Assembly: GCA_017881985.1 (NCBI GenBank)
Contig: JADGQH010000055.1
Location: 1 to 14,507 of the forward strand
DNA length: 14,507 bases
Source: Chloroflexota bacterium
GTDB taxonomy: Bacteria; Chloroflexota; Limnocylindria; Limnocylindrales; CSP1-4
Direction of reading: 5' to 3'
Positions 1-6,238 of this stretch are shown here, one piece after another (position 1 is the stretch's first letter; each line of letters opens with the position of its first letter). The position numbers were made by a program, and so were the translations under genes. The notes beneath the pieces are model-generated. The model saw only the letters and a list, made by a program, of their open reading frames with translations. It was not told the origin of the DNA and made no database searches.

Positions 1-555
1 CGGTTGGGCCTGCTCCTCGGCCTGGGCCAGGTCGTCGATGAGCCGACCCGCGAGGACCTCGATGAGCTGGATCTCCGGGTCGCCGACCAGGAAGCGCCGC
101 GCCGGCCCGACGGCGACGGCCACCTTCATCGCGAGGCGGATGCTGGCGCCTGACGGCGTCACGATCTCGCCGACCCGGTCGAGGGCGCGATGCATGGCGA
201 ACCCGGCGGCAACGGCGCGGGCGCCGTCGTCGCCGTCGATCCAGCACGTGATCGCATCGCCGCTGAAGTAGATGACGTCACCACCGAAGCGGTCGAGCTC
301 ATCGATCACGGCGTGGAAGACGCGGTTGAGGTGGCCGGTCAGCTCCTCCGCCCCGCGCCGCCGCCCGTGCTCGCGCGCGAGCTCCTCGGTGAGCCGCGTG
401 AACCCGGAGATGTCGGCGAAGATGGCGGCTCCGCGGACCCGGTCGGGAAGCTCCCGGCCCGCAGCGAGCGCCCGACGGCGGTCTCCGGGCAGGTATGCCT
501 CCGGTCGCTCGTGAGCGGCCGCGGGGGTGGCCTCGATCGCAGGGACGGTGGACAC
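1..555 (-). CDS. Class III adenylate/guanylate cyclase domain protein (N-terminal part, cut by window edge)
   Basis: The visible 185 residues begin at a GTG and run off the left edge. After about 20 variable residues comes LPGDRRRALAAG, a lead-in common to large multidomain cyclases, then a class III nucleotidyl cyclase domain from about residue 42. The two metal-binding aspartates are in ADISGFT (D48) and FSGDA (D100). Such domains make cAMP or cGMP from ATP or GTP in the cytoplasm. The position just before FSGD, where many cyclases have the Lys that helps choose adenine, is Tyr (VIYFSGD), so substrate and activity are uncertain. The start lies 8 bases after the methyltransferase stop (TAG at 564-566) and no clear Shine-Dalgarno is visible, which suggests coupled translation as the last visible gene of the minus-strand unit. 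Family members often continue into an AAA ATPase/TPR region; that part is outside the window. Confidence 0.85.
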   Translation of the reverse strand, partial: MSTVPAIEATPAAAHERPEAYLPGDRRRALAAGRELPDRVRGAAIFADISGFTRLTEELAREHGRRRGAEELTGHLNRVFHAVIDELDRFGGDVIYFSGDAITCWIDGDDGARAVAAGFAMHRALDRVGEIVTPSGASIRLAMKVAVAVGPARRFLVGDPEIQLIEVLAGRLIDDLAQAEEQAQP

Positions 556-563
556 GGGTGCGC

Positions 564-1271
564 CTATGCCCGGCCGATCATCACGAGCTGGGTCGCGCCG
601 CGCACTCCGACCGCGCGAAGCCGCGCGCGCAGGACCTCGCCGCGTCCCTGGACGTCCGGGTGCCCCACGGCAAGCTCGATGTGCCGGTCGATCGCAGCCT
701 CGAGCTCGCCGACCGTCTCCGGGTCGTGGGGATCCTCGTCCGGGTCGGCGAGATCGACAGCGCGCAGGTTCGCGAGGCCCAGGCGCCCGACGATGTCGAC
801 GATCTGCGCCCGCTCGTAGGTCTCCCGGTGCATCTCGCCGCGGATCCGGTTCACGCTCGCCCACCAGTGGTGCAGGAGGACGTGCGTCGCCTGGGCCTCG
901 GACTGGCCGTCCCGGTACATCTCGTTGACGACGAGGTGGCCGCCCCGACGGACGACGCGCAGCATCTCCGCGAGCACGGGGTCCGGGTCCGCGAAGTGGT
1001 GGAGCGAGTTGGAGATGCAGACGGTGTCGAAGGAGCGATCCGGGAAGCCGAGGTGGTGGGCGTCCATCTGCTCGAACCGGATGCCGGGCGTCTCGCCGAA
1101 CGTGGTCGTGAAGGCCGCCGCCCGCTCGCCGTTCGCGTCGATCCCGACGATCTCCGCGTGATCCCGAAGGCCCTCGAGCAGGAACCGGACGAAGCCGCCT
1201 GTCCCGGTGGCGACGTCGAGCACGCGTCCGCCGGAGATGTCGCCGAGGACTCGCTTGGGGTCAATCGGCAC
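564..1271 (-). CDS. Class I SAM-dependent methyltransferase
   Basis: The 235-residue protein starts at GTG. It has the class I Rossmann methyltransferase signature: motif I VLDVATGTGGF (residues 17-27), which binds S-adenosylmethionine; the acidic end of strand 2 in GIDAN (D46), expected to hold the ribose; QMDAHHL (68-74), which contacts adenine; and a post-I region LRVVRRGGHLVVNEM (about 104-118). The order resembles the UbiE/Methyltransf_11 group that acts on small molecules or lipids, but the acceptor substrate cannot be read from sequence. The C-terminal third (about 120-235) is rich in His, Trp and acidic residues and probably forms the substrate lid. It lies 18 bases after the phosphoesterase gene and 8 bases before the cyclase, so it is almost certainly cotranscribed with them. 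Confidence 0.85.
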   Translation of the reverse strand: MPIDPKRVLGDISGGRVLDVATGTGGFVRFLLEGLRDHAEIVGIDANGERAAAFTTTFGETPGIRFEQMDAHHLGFPDRSFDTVCISNSLHHFADPDPVLAEMLRVVRRGGHLVVNEMYRDGQSEAQATHVLLHHWWASVNRIRGEMHRETYERAQIVDIVGRLGLANLRAVDLADPDEDPHDPETVGELEAAIDRHIELAVGHPDVQGRGEVLRARLRAVGVRGATQLVMIGRA

Positions 1272-1289
1272 GGACGACCGCCCCGCGAC

Positions 1290-2510
1290 TCACGGCAGGA
1301 ACTCGTCGAGCGGCGTCGCGCCGCAGGCTGCGCCCAGGCAGGCAAGGCCGAAGACGTTCTCGATCGTCCGGAGCAGCCCGTAGTGGTCGTGGAACGTCGA
1401 GGAGGTGACGCCCGCCAGCCCCTGGCGGGCCACCATCGTGAAGACGCGGCCTCCCCCGTTCACGTTCGTGCCGCCCTCGTCGAACGAGACCACGAGCAGC
1501 GTGTGCGCCCACTCCGGTCCCGTCAGCACGCCGGGCAGGAAGGCCCGCAGGAACGCATCACCCTGCGCCGTCGAGCAGTCGTGCATGTCGTTGCACATGT
1601 TCGGGACCACGAAGGCGACGTTCACGCCCGGATCGAACCGCGCGAGCGGCTGGATGTTCGCGCACTGGCTGCTCCCCGACACGGAGGTGAAGCTCATCGC
1701 GGGGTTGTGCTTGCGTGCGTACGTCCCCGCGACGCCCGGGCCGTCCACGCCCCCGGTGTACGCCGCGGCCTGGTTGCAGCCCGGCGCCGGGTAGTCCTGG
1801 GCGTAGACCCGCCACGACCGGCCGGCGGCCGCCAGCTGGCTGGAAAGGCTCGGGCCCGTGAGGTCGTGGATCGCGTCGTCCGTGACGCCGTGCGTCGAGC
1901 CGGACCAGAAGGCCAGGTAGTTCGGCAGCGACGGATGGGTGACCGCGTAGAACGCATCCGCCCGCCCGTACGTCTGCGAGAGGCCGTAGAGGTACGGCAT
2001 CGTGGCGGCCGTCACGGCAGATGCCTCCCGGTTCTCCATCCAGACGACGATGACGTGGGAGATCGCCGACGAGCCGGTGCCGGTGGGCGTGGCGGTGGGC
2101 GTGGGAGTCGGTCGGGCCGACGGGGCGGCCGTGGGTGTCGGTCGGGCCGATGGGGTGGGGGTCGCCCGGGCGGACGGTGCCGGCGTCGCGGACGGCCTCG
2201 TCGCCAGCGTGGGCGATGGGTGGACGGATGGCGTCGACGACGGCCTGGCACCGGGTGTGACGGATGGCCTCGACGACGGCGACGACGACGGACCGCTCGA
2301 GGGGCGGTCGATCGCCGGGCTTGCCGACGGGTAGGGCGCGCTCCCCGACGGGGCGTCGGTCGCCAGGGCGGCCGCACTCGCCGAGGCCGCCGAGCTCGCG
2401 GATGCAGAGACGCCGGTGGGGGCGGCCGGGCTCACCGGCGCGGGCGTCGCCTGGCACGCGGCGAGCATCGCCGCAACCCCGAGGGCCACGGCAACGTGTC
2501 GCGACTTCAT
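1290..2510 (-). CDS. Secreted lipoprotein phosphoesterase (PLC/acid phosphatase-like, PF04185 type)
   Basis: The 406-residue product has a lipoprotein signal peptide (KSR, hydrophobic stretch, lipobox LAAC with Cys19). A very long Ser/Thr/Pro/Ala linker (about residues 20-147) should hold the enzyme away from the membrane. The catalytic domain (about 149-406) matches the phosphoesterase family of phospholipase C and AcpA-type acid phosphatases: VIVVWMENRE (153-162) with a metal-binding Glu/Asn, THPSLPNYLAFWSG (191-204) with the likely Ser/Thr nucleophile, VVPNMCNDMHD (301-311), SFDEGG (342-347) and HDHYGLLRTIENV (374-386). It should cleave phosphate esters or phosphodiesters outside the cell; phosphate scavenging or lipid turnover is inference. 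Four or more cysteines in the exported domain could form disulfides. It is 42 bases after the amidohydrolase gene and 18 before the methyltransferase. The Shine-Dalgarno is weak (GGACAGG, 3 bases before ATG). Confidence 0.85.
   Translation of the reverse strand: MKSRHVAVALGVAAMLAACQATPAPVSPAAPTGVSASASSAASASAAALATDAPSGSAPYPSASPAIDRPSSGPSSSPSSRPSVTPGARPSSTPSVHPSPTLATRPSATPAPSARATPTPSARPTPTAAPSARPTPTPTATPTGTGSSAISHVIVVWMENREASAVTAATMPYLYGLSQTYGRADAFYAVTHPSLPNYLAFWSGSTHGVTDDAIHDLTGPSLSSQLAAAGRSWRVYAQDYPAPGCNQAAAYTGGVDGPGVAGTYARKHNPAMSFTSVSGSSQCANIQPLARFDPGVNVAFVVPNMCNDMHDCSTAQGDAFLRAFLPGVLTGPEWAHTLLVVSFDEGGTNVNGGGRVFTMVARQGLAGVTSSTFHDHYGLLRTIENVFGLACLGAACGATPLDEFLP
2090..2330 (-). repeat. Low-complexity Ser/Thr/Pro/Ala linker with 30-bp internal repeats
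   Basis: Within the lipoprotein gene, DNA coding for the linker is internally repetitive. The clearest pair is a 25-bp unit at 2101-2125 and 2131-2155 on the plus strand, with a 30-bp period and two differences, giving PSARPTPT twice in the protein. Copy-number changes here would keep the frame and alter only linker length. Confidence 0.65.
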
Positions 2511-2552
2511 CCGCCTGTCCGCCGTCCGGTCACGCCTCCGTCGCCTCCTGCC

Positions 2553-3755
2553 CTAGTCGGCCAAGCCGGCCCAGGCCACGTGCCAGACCCGCCAGAGGGC
2601 GGTGGGGTCGGAGAGGGGATCGCCGTGGACGAGGCTGAAGTCCGCAGGCCCGCCCTCGCGGATGACCCCGGCTTCCGGCTCGCCGAGGAGCTCGCCGCCG
2701 CGCCAGGTTGCGGCGCCGAGCGCCTCCCACGGTTCCAGCCCGGCCGCCACGAGGCACTCCACTTCCCAGGCCAGGTGGTTGGCCCGGGTCGACCCGCCGC
2801 CGAAGTCCGTGCCGGTGGCGATCGCCACACCCGCCGCGCGGGCAAGGCGGACGCTCTCCTCCGCCCGGGCCTGGCGCTCCAGGATCCGTGTTCGGCGCTC
2901 GGGAAGCGTGAAGCGCTCGATCGAGGTGGTCGTCGCGAAGCTCCGCCATGAGCGGAAGATCGCGAGCGTCGAGACGAGGGCGGTGCCGCGTGCGGCCATC
3001 TCCGCGACGACGGCGGCGTCCAGCTCCATGCCGTGCTCGATCGAGTCGACGCCGGCAGCGACGCCGACCCGCGCGCCCGCCAGGTCCCCGGAATGGGCCG
3101 TCACCTTGATGCCTCGCGCGTGCGCCGCAGCGATCACGGGCACCAGCTCGTCGGCGGACCAGGGGGCGACGCCCGGCTCCGGCCCGTCCAGGTAGAGCTT
3201 GAGCAGGTCGGCGCCGTCGTCGAGCTGGCCGATCGCGAGGCGCAGCAGCTCATCGGCATCGTTCGCTTCCACGCTCCTGGGGCCCGGCATCGTTCCGGCG
3301 CGATCCAGCCACGTCCCGGCTGCCCGGACGTGCGGGAAGCCCGGACGACCCCGCCACCGGTCGCGCACGCCAAGGCTGAGGGCGCGCAGCCGTCCGTCGA
3401 CGGGGTCCTCCACGCGCGGCGCTCCGACGTCGCGTGCCCAGCGCACGCCGGCCGTGGTCATCAGGCGCGCGTTGCCCTCGGCGACGGCGAGGAGCCGTTC
3501 CGGTGGATCGTCGATGCGATCGATCCAGTGGGCGCCGCCGGGCAGGGTCAGGTGGCTGTGGCAGTCGACCATGCCCGGCACGAACGTCGAGCCGCTCGCG
3601 TCGACGACGTCGGCTCCGCCCGGAACCTGACCCTCGTCGTCGCGCGGACGGATCCATGCGATCACGCCGTCTGCAACGAGGATGCTCGTGCCCGGCTGCA
3701 GATGATCCGAGCGCCCGTCGGCGAGGGCACCGTCCCGGTAGAGGGTCGTCGTCAT
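2553..3755 (-). CDS. Metal-dependent amidohydrolase (imidazolonepropionase-like)
   Basis: The 400-residue protein has the amidohydrolase-superfamily TIM-barrel pattern: HxH in DCHSHL (H66, H68), a candidate bridging Lys in LLKLYLDG (K186, possibly carboxylated), metal-ligand His in VTAHSG (H221) and SIEHG (H241), and the catalytic Asp in TGTDFG (D317). A small beta-sandwich is formed by the N-terminus (1-60, ending TFVPGMVD) and C-terminus (from about 362, VIREGGPADFSLVHGDPL), typical of the cytosolic imidazolonepropionase-like/prolidase-like group. It should hydrolyse a C-N or C-O bond, often in cyclic amides or dipeptides; the substrate cannot be assigned. No signal peptide is seen. GAGGAG lies about 6 bases before ATG. 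The gene follows the ThDP enzyme by 30 bases and precedes the lipoprotein by 42. Confidence 0.87.
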   Translation of the reverse strand: MTTTLYRDGALADGRSDHLQPGTSILVADGVIAWIRPRDDEGQVPGGADVVDASGSTFVPGMVDCHSHLTLPGGAHWIDRIDDPPERLLAVAEGNARLMTTAGVRWARDVGAPRVEDPVDGRLRALSLGVRDRWRGRPGFPHVRAAGTWLDRAGTMPGPRSVEANDADELLRLAIGQLDDGADLLKLYLDGPEPGVAPWSADELVPVIAAAHARGIKVTAHSGDLAGARVGVAAGVDSIEHGMELDAAVVAEMAARGTALVSTLAIFRSWRSFATTTSIERFTLPERRTRILERQARAEESVRLARAAGVAIATGTDFGGGSTRANHLAWEVECLVAAGLEPWEALGAATWRGGELLGEPEAGVIREGGPADFSLVHGDPLSDPTALWRVWHVAWAGLAD

Positions 3756-3785
3756 CGGTTGCTCCTCGTCGTCGAACGGGCTCGT

Positions 3786-5486
3786 CTATCCACCCGGCGC
3801 GAGGGCGCCAAGGCGCTCGGTGAGGCGCAGGTTCTCGCGGTAGTCGATGGGGACCTCCACGAGGCTCGGGCCGGGGTGAGCCAGGGCCCGCATCAGGGTC
3901 GGATAGAGGTCGGCTGCGGACGCCGGCCGGAACGCGGCAAGGCCGAAGGATTCGGCGTAGGCCACGAAGTCGGGGTTCGTGAACGCCACCCCGAACGGGT
4001 GCCCGAACTCGGTGCGCTGCTTCCAGTCGATCAGCCCGTAGCCGTCATCGCGCCAGACGACCACCGTGATGTTCGCGCCGATCCGGCGCGCCGTCTCCAG
4101 CTCCTGCGAGTTCATCAGGAAACCGCCGTCGCCGCAGAGGGCGACGACGCGCCGATCCGGGTGGACGAGCTTCGCGGCGATGGCGCCCGGCACCGAGATT
4201 CCCATTGCGGCGAAGCCGTTGGAGATGATCACCGTGTTCGGTTCGTAGGCCTGGTACAGCCGCGCCACCCAGATCTTGTGCGCCCCGACGTCGCTGACGA
4301 CGATGTCGGCCGGCTCGAGCGCGCGGCGAAGGTCGGCGATCGCCTTCTGCGGGCGGATCGGCCAGCCGTCATCGTGCTCGTACGCGCCCAGCTCTGCGAG
4401 CATCGCCGTGCGCAGGTCCTGGTGGACGAGCGTCTCGCGGGCCGCGTGGCGCTGGCCCGCGTCACGGCCGCCGATGCCGTACGGGAGGACGGCCGCGAGC
4501 AATCGCCGCAACGTCCCGCCGATGTCGCCGATCAGCTCGACCTCGGGCTGGTAGGAGGCGTCGACCTCCGCCGGCTGCGTGTCGACGTGGACGATCCGCT
4601 TCCGCCGGTCCGGGTTCCAGCGAGAAGGTGCGTACTCCACGAGGTCGTATCCGATCGACACGACGACGTCGGCTCGGTCGAAGCCCGACAGGACGTGATC
4701 GCGAGCCTGCATCCCGACGGCCATCAACGAGAGGTGGCTGCGATCGTCCACGGCGCCCTTGCCCATGAACGTCACCGCGACCGGGACGTGGAGCCCTTTC
4801 GCGAATGCCCGCAGCTCCGCGGCGGCATGCCGCCGGATCACGCCGTTGCCGGCCAGCACGAGAGGCCGGCTCGACCCGGCGAGGAGCCGGGCCGCGTGGG
4901 CGATCGCCTCGTCGGTCGGCTCCGGGAAGTAGGCCTGCGAAGGCTCGATGGGTCGGAGGGCTGCGTCGACCTCCATCGCAGCGATGTTCTCGGGCAGCTC
5001 GACGTGGGTCGGGCCCGGCTTGGCAAGCTGCGCAACGCGAAACGCCTTGCGCATGATCTCCGGGATGGCGCCCGGCTGTCCGACGCGCTGGTTCCATTTC
5101 GTGACCGGCTCGAGCATCCGGACGATATCGACGAACTGGTGGGCTTCCTTGTGGATCTTGTCGGAACCGGCCTGCCCGGTCAGGGCGACCATCGGCGCCC
5201 TGTCGAGATGGGCGTCCGCGATCCCGGTGACCAGGTTGGTCGCGCCGGGACCGAGGGTCGACATCGCGACCGCCGCCCGGCCGGTCAGGCGCCCGTAGAC
5301 GTCGGCCATGAACGCCGCGCCCTGCTCGTGTCGGGTCGTGATGTGGCGGACGGCGTCCTGGCGGCTCAGCGCGTCCAGGATGTCCATCGTCTCCTCCCCG
5401 GGCACGGAGAAGACGTACTCGCACTCCTCCGCTGCGAGGCACTCGACGAGGAGGGAAGCTGCGGTTCGGGCGGGCGCGGCAGCCAT
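3786..5486 (-). CDS. alsS: Acetolactate synthase, catabolic (AlsS-like) ThDP-dependent enzyme
   Basis: The 566-residue protein has the three-domain layout of the acetohydroxyacid synthase family: N-terminal pyrimidine-binding domain with catalytic Glu54 in TTRHEQGAAFM, a middle domain (about 190-335), and a C-terminal pyrophosphate domain with GDGG (452-455) and WRDDGYG (478-484) for Mg-ThDP. Several segments resemble catabolic, FAD-independent AlsS rather than anabolic IlvB: HQFVDIVRMLEPVTKWN (116-132), VEYAPSRWN (283-291), ELIGDIGGTL (317-326), KIWVARLYQAY (404-414) and VPIDYREN (545-552). Expected reaction: two pyruvate to 2-acetolactate plus CO2 in the cytoplasm. No regulatory small subunit or acetolactate decarboxylase gene is visible, so another 2-keto acid or acyl-transfer role remains possible. 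It is the first gene of the five-gene minus unit, with a candidate -10 box 9 bases before ATG and no obvious Shine-Dalgarno. Confidence 0.82.
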   Translation of the reverse strand: MAAAPARTAASLLVECLAAEECEYVFSVPGEETMDILDALSRQDAVRHITTRHEQGAAFMADVYGRLTGRAAVAMSTLGPGATNLVTGIADAHLDRAPMVALTGQAGSDKIHKEAHQFVDIVRMLEPVTKWNQRVGQPGAIPEIMRKAFRVAQLAKPGPTHVELPENIAAMEVDAALRPIEPSQAYFPEPTDEAIAHAARLLAGSSRPLVLAGNGVIRRHAAAELRAFAKGLHVPVAVTFMGKGAVDDRSHLSLMAVGMQARDHVLSGFDRADVVVSIGYDLVEYAPSRWNPDRRKRIVHVDTQPAEVDASYQPEVELIGDIGGTLRRLLAAVLPYGIGGRDAGQRHAARETLVHQDLRTAMLAELGAYEHDDGWPIRPQKAIADLRRALEPADIVVSDVGAHKIWVARLYQAYEPNTVIISNGFAAMGISVPGAIAAKLVHPDRRVVALCGDGGFLMNSQELETARRIGANITVVVWRDDGYGLIDWKQRTEFGHPFGVAFTNPDFVAYAESFGLAAFRPASAADLYPTLMRALAHPGPSLVEVPIDYRENLRLTERLGALAPGG

Positions 5487-5495
5487 GTCGGCGCG

Positions 5496-5501
5496 AGTCT
5501 A
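5496..5501 (-). promoter_or_regulatory. Candidate -10 element (TAGACT) for the minus-strand five-gene unit
   Basis: Reading the minus strand, TAGACT fits the TANNNT -10 pattern and ends 9 bases before the ATG of the acetolactate synthase gene. Transcription would then begin within about three bases of the start codon, giving a leaderless or nearly leaderless mRNA. This agrees with the lack of a Shine-Dalgarno. No convincing -35 is seen at 17-18 bp spacing. Confidence 0.4.
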
Positions 5502-5522
5502 CCGTTCCCGCCCCCGGGCCGA

Positions 5523-5554
5523 CCGGAGTGCGTCTGAGCCGGCCGGGGTGCGTC
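5523..5554. repeat. Two 12-bp direct repeats in the divergent control region (candidate operator)
   Basis: CCGGAGTGCGTC at 5523-5534 recurs as CCGGGGTGCGTC at 5543-5554 (11 of 12 identical), offset by exactly 20 bp, about two helical turns. The repeats lie between the start of the acetolactate synthase gene and the ECF promoter. Tandem copies on one face of the helix are a common arrangement for a transcription factor site, but no regulator gene is adjacent apart from the sigma factor itself. Confidence 0.4.
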
Positions 5555-5634
5555 AGCCGCGGTGTCCGCCTGTGGAGGACGCCCGGCGCCGCGATCGCGG
5601 GGAGGCCGGCGATCACGCATGCTGTGGCCGCGGT

Positions 5635-5660
5635 TGAACGTTTTGCCGGCGCCAGTCGTC
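5635..5660 (+). promoter_or_regulatory. Candidate ECF-type promoter of the sigma/anti-sigma operon
   Basis: TGAACG (5635-5640) and CGTC (5657-5660) match the AAC -35 core and CGTC -10 core common to many ECF sigma promoters, with 17 bases between AAC and CGTC, a standard spacing. The start of transcription would fall around 5667-5669, on the ATG at 5669. Because it lies directly before an ECF sigma gene, autoregulation is the simplest reading. Confidence 0.55.
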
Positions 5661-5668
5661 TGGTGAGC

Positions 5669-6238
5669 ATGACCGGAATGGAGCGAGCTGCCGTGGTGAA
5701 CATCGGGGGCCCGGACCGCGACCGTGCGGGCGGCGTGCGATCGAGGACCTTTGCCGAGCTGCTTGATCGGCGCGTGATCGACGGCGCCTATCACTATGCG
5801 ACGCTGATGCTGGGTAACCGCCCGGACGCGGAGGACGCGACGCACGACGCCGCCCTGACCGCGTGGCGTCACCTCGGGGAGCTGCGCGATCCGGCGAAGT
5901 TCGAGGCATGGTTCGGGCGGATCGTGGTCAACGCGTGCCGCGACCGCCTCCGCTCGCGTCGCAGGATGCCCCTGCACGTTGCCCTGGACCCGGAGCTGTC
6001 CAGCCCCGATCCGAACAGCGGGTTCGCCCGGCGCGACGCCCTCGCGGGCGCAATCCGGTCGCTGAGCACAGACCACCGCGAGGTCGTCGTGCTGCGGTTC
6101 TTCGCGGACCTCACGGTTGACCAGATCGCCGCCCGCACCGGGGTCGGCGCCGGCACCGTCAAGTCCCGCCTCCACTACGCGCTGCGCGACCTTCGTGCGG
6201 CCGTCGACGCCGAAGACCAGGGGAGATCCAGGCCATGA
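5669..6238 (+). CDS. ECF-family RNA polymerase sigma factor
   Basis: The 189-residue protein has sigma-70 region 2 (about residues 27-98, including DAEDATHDAALTAW and the FEAWFGRIVVNACRDRLRSRRR stretch) and region 4 (about 125-178), whose helix-turn-helix reads LTVDQIAARTGVGAGTVKSRLHYAL. Region 3 is absent, which defines the ECF group. It should direct RNA polymerase to a small regulon when released from its anti-sigma factor. I chose ATG 5669 because a predicted ECF promoter places transcription start on it; ATG 5678 is the alternative. An in-frame GTG at 5528 would add 47 residues without sigma similarity and would lie upstream of the promoter. The stop overlaps the next gene by four bases (ATGA), indicating coupled translation with the membrane partner. 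Anti-sense base composition and codon use look like the rest of the window. Confidence 0.9.
   Translation: MTGMERAAVVNIGGPDRDRAGGVRSRTFAELLDRRVIDGAYHYATLMLGNRPDAEDATHDAALTAWRHLGELRDPAKFEAWFGRIVVNACRDRLRSRRRMPLHVALDPELSSPDPNSGFARRDALAGAIRSLSTDHREVVVLRFFADLTVDQIAARTGVGAGTVKSRLHYALRDLRAAVDAEDQGRSRP

Noticed and set aside
495..2951. 818-codon open frame on the plus strand antisense to the methyltransferase, phosphoesterase and amidohydrolase genes
   Set aside because: The product is Arg/Val/Gly-rich with no recognisable domain and spans several well-supported minus-strand genes. It is a GC-rich codon-bias shadow.
3033..5537. 834-codon open frame on the plus strand opposite the amidohydrolase and acetolactate synthase genes
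   Set aside because: No domain is recognisable and it is fully explained as a shadow of two genes with clear catalytic motifs.
5528..5668. N-terminal extension of the sigma factor from GTG 5528
   Set aside because: It would cover the direct repeats and the ECF promoter, and the 47 added residues show no sigma similarity.
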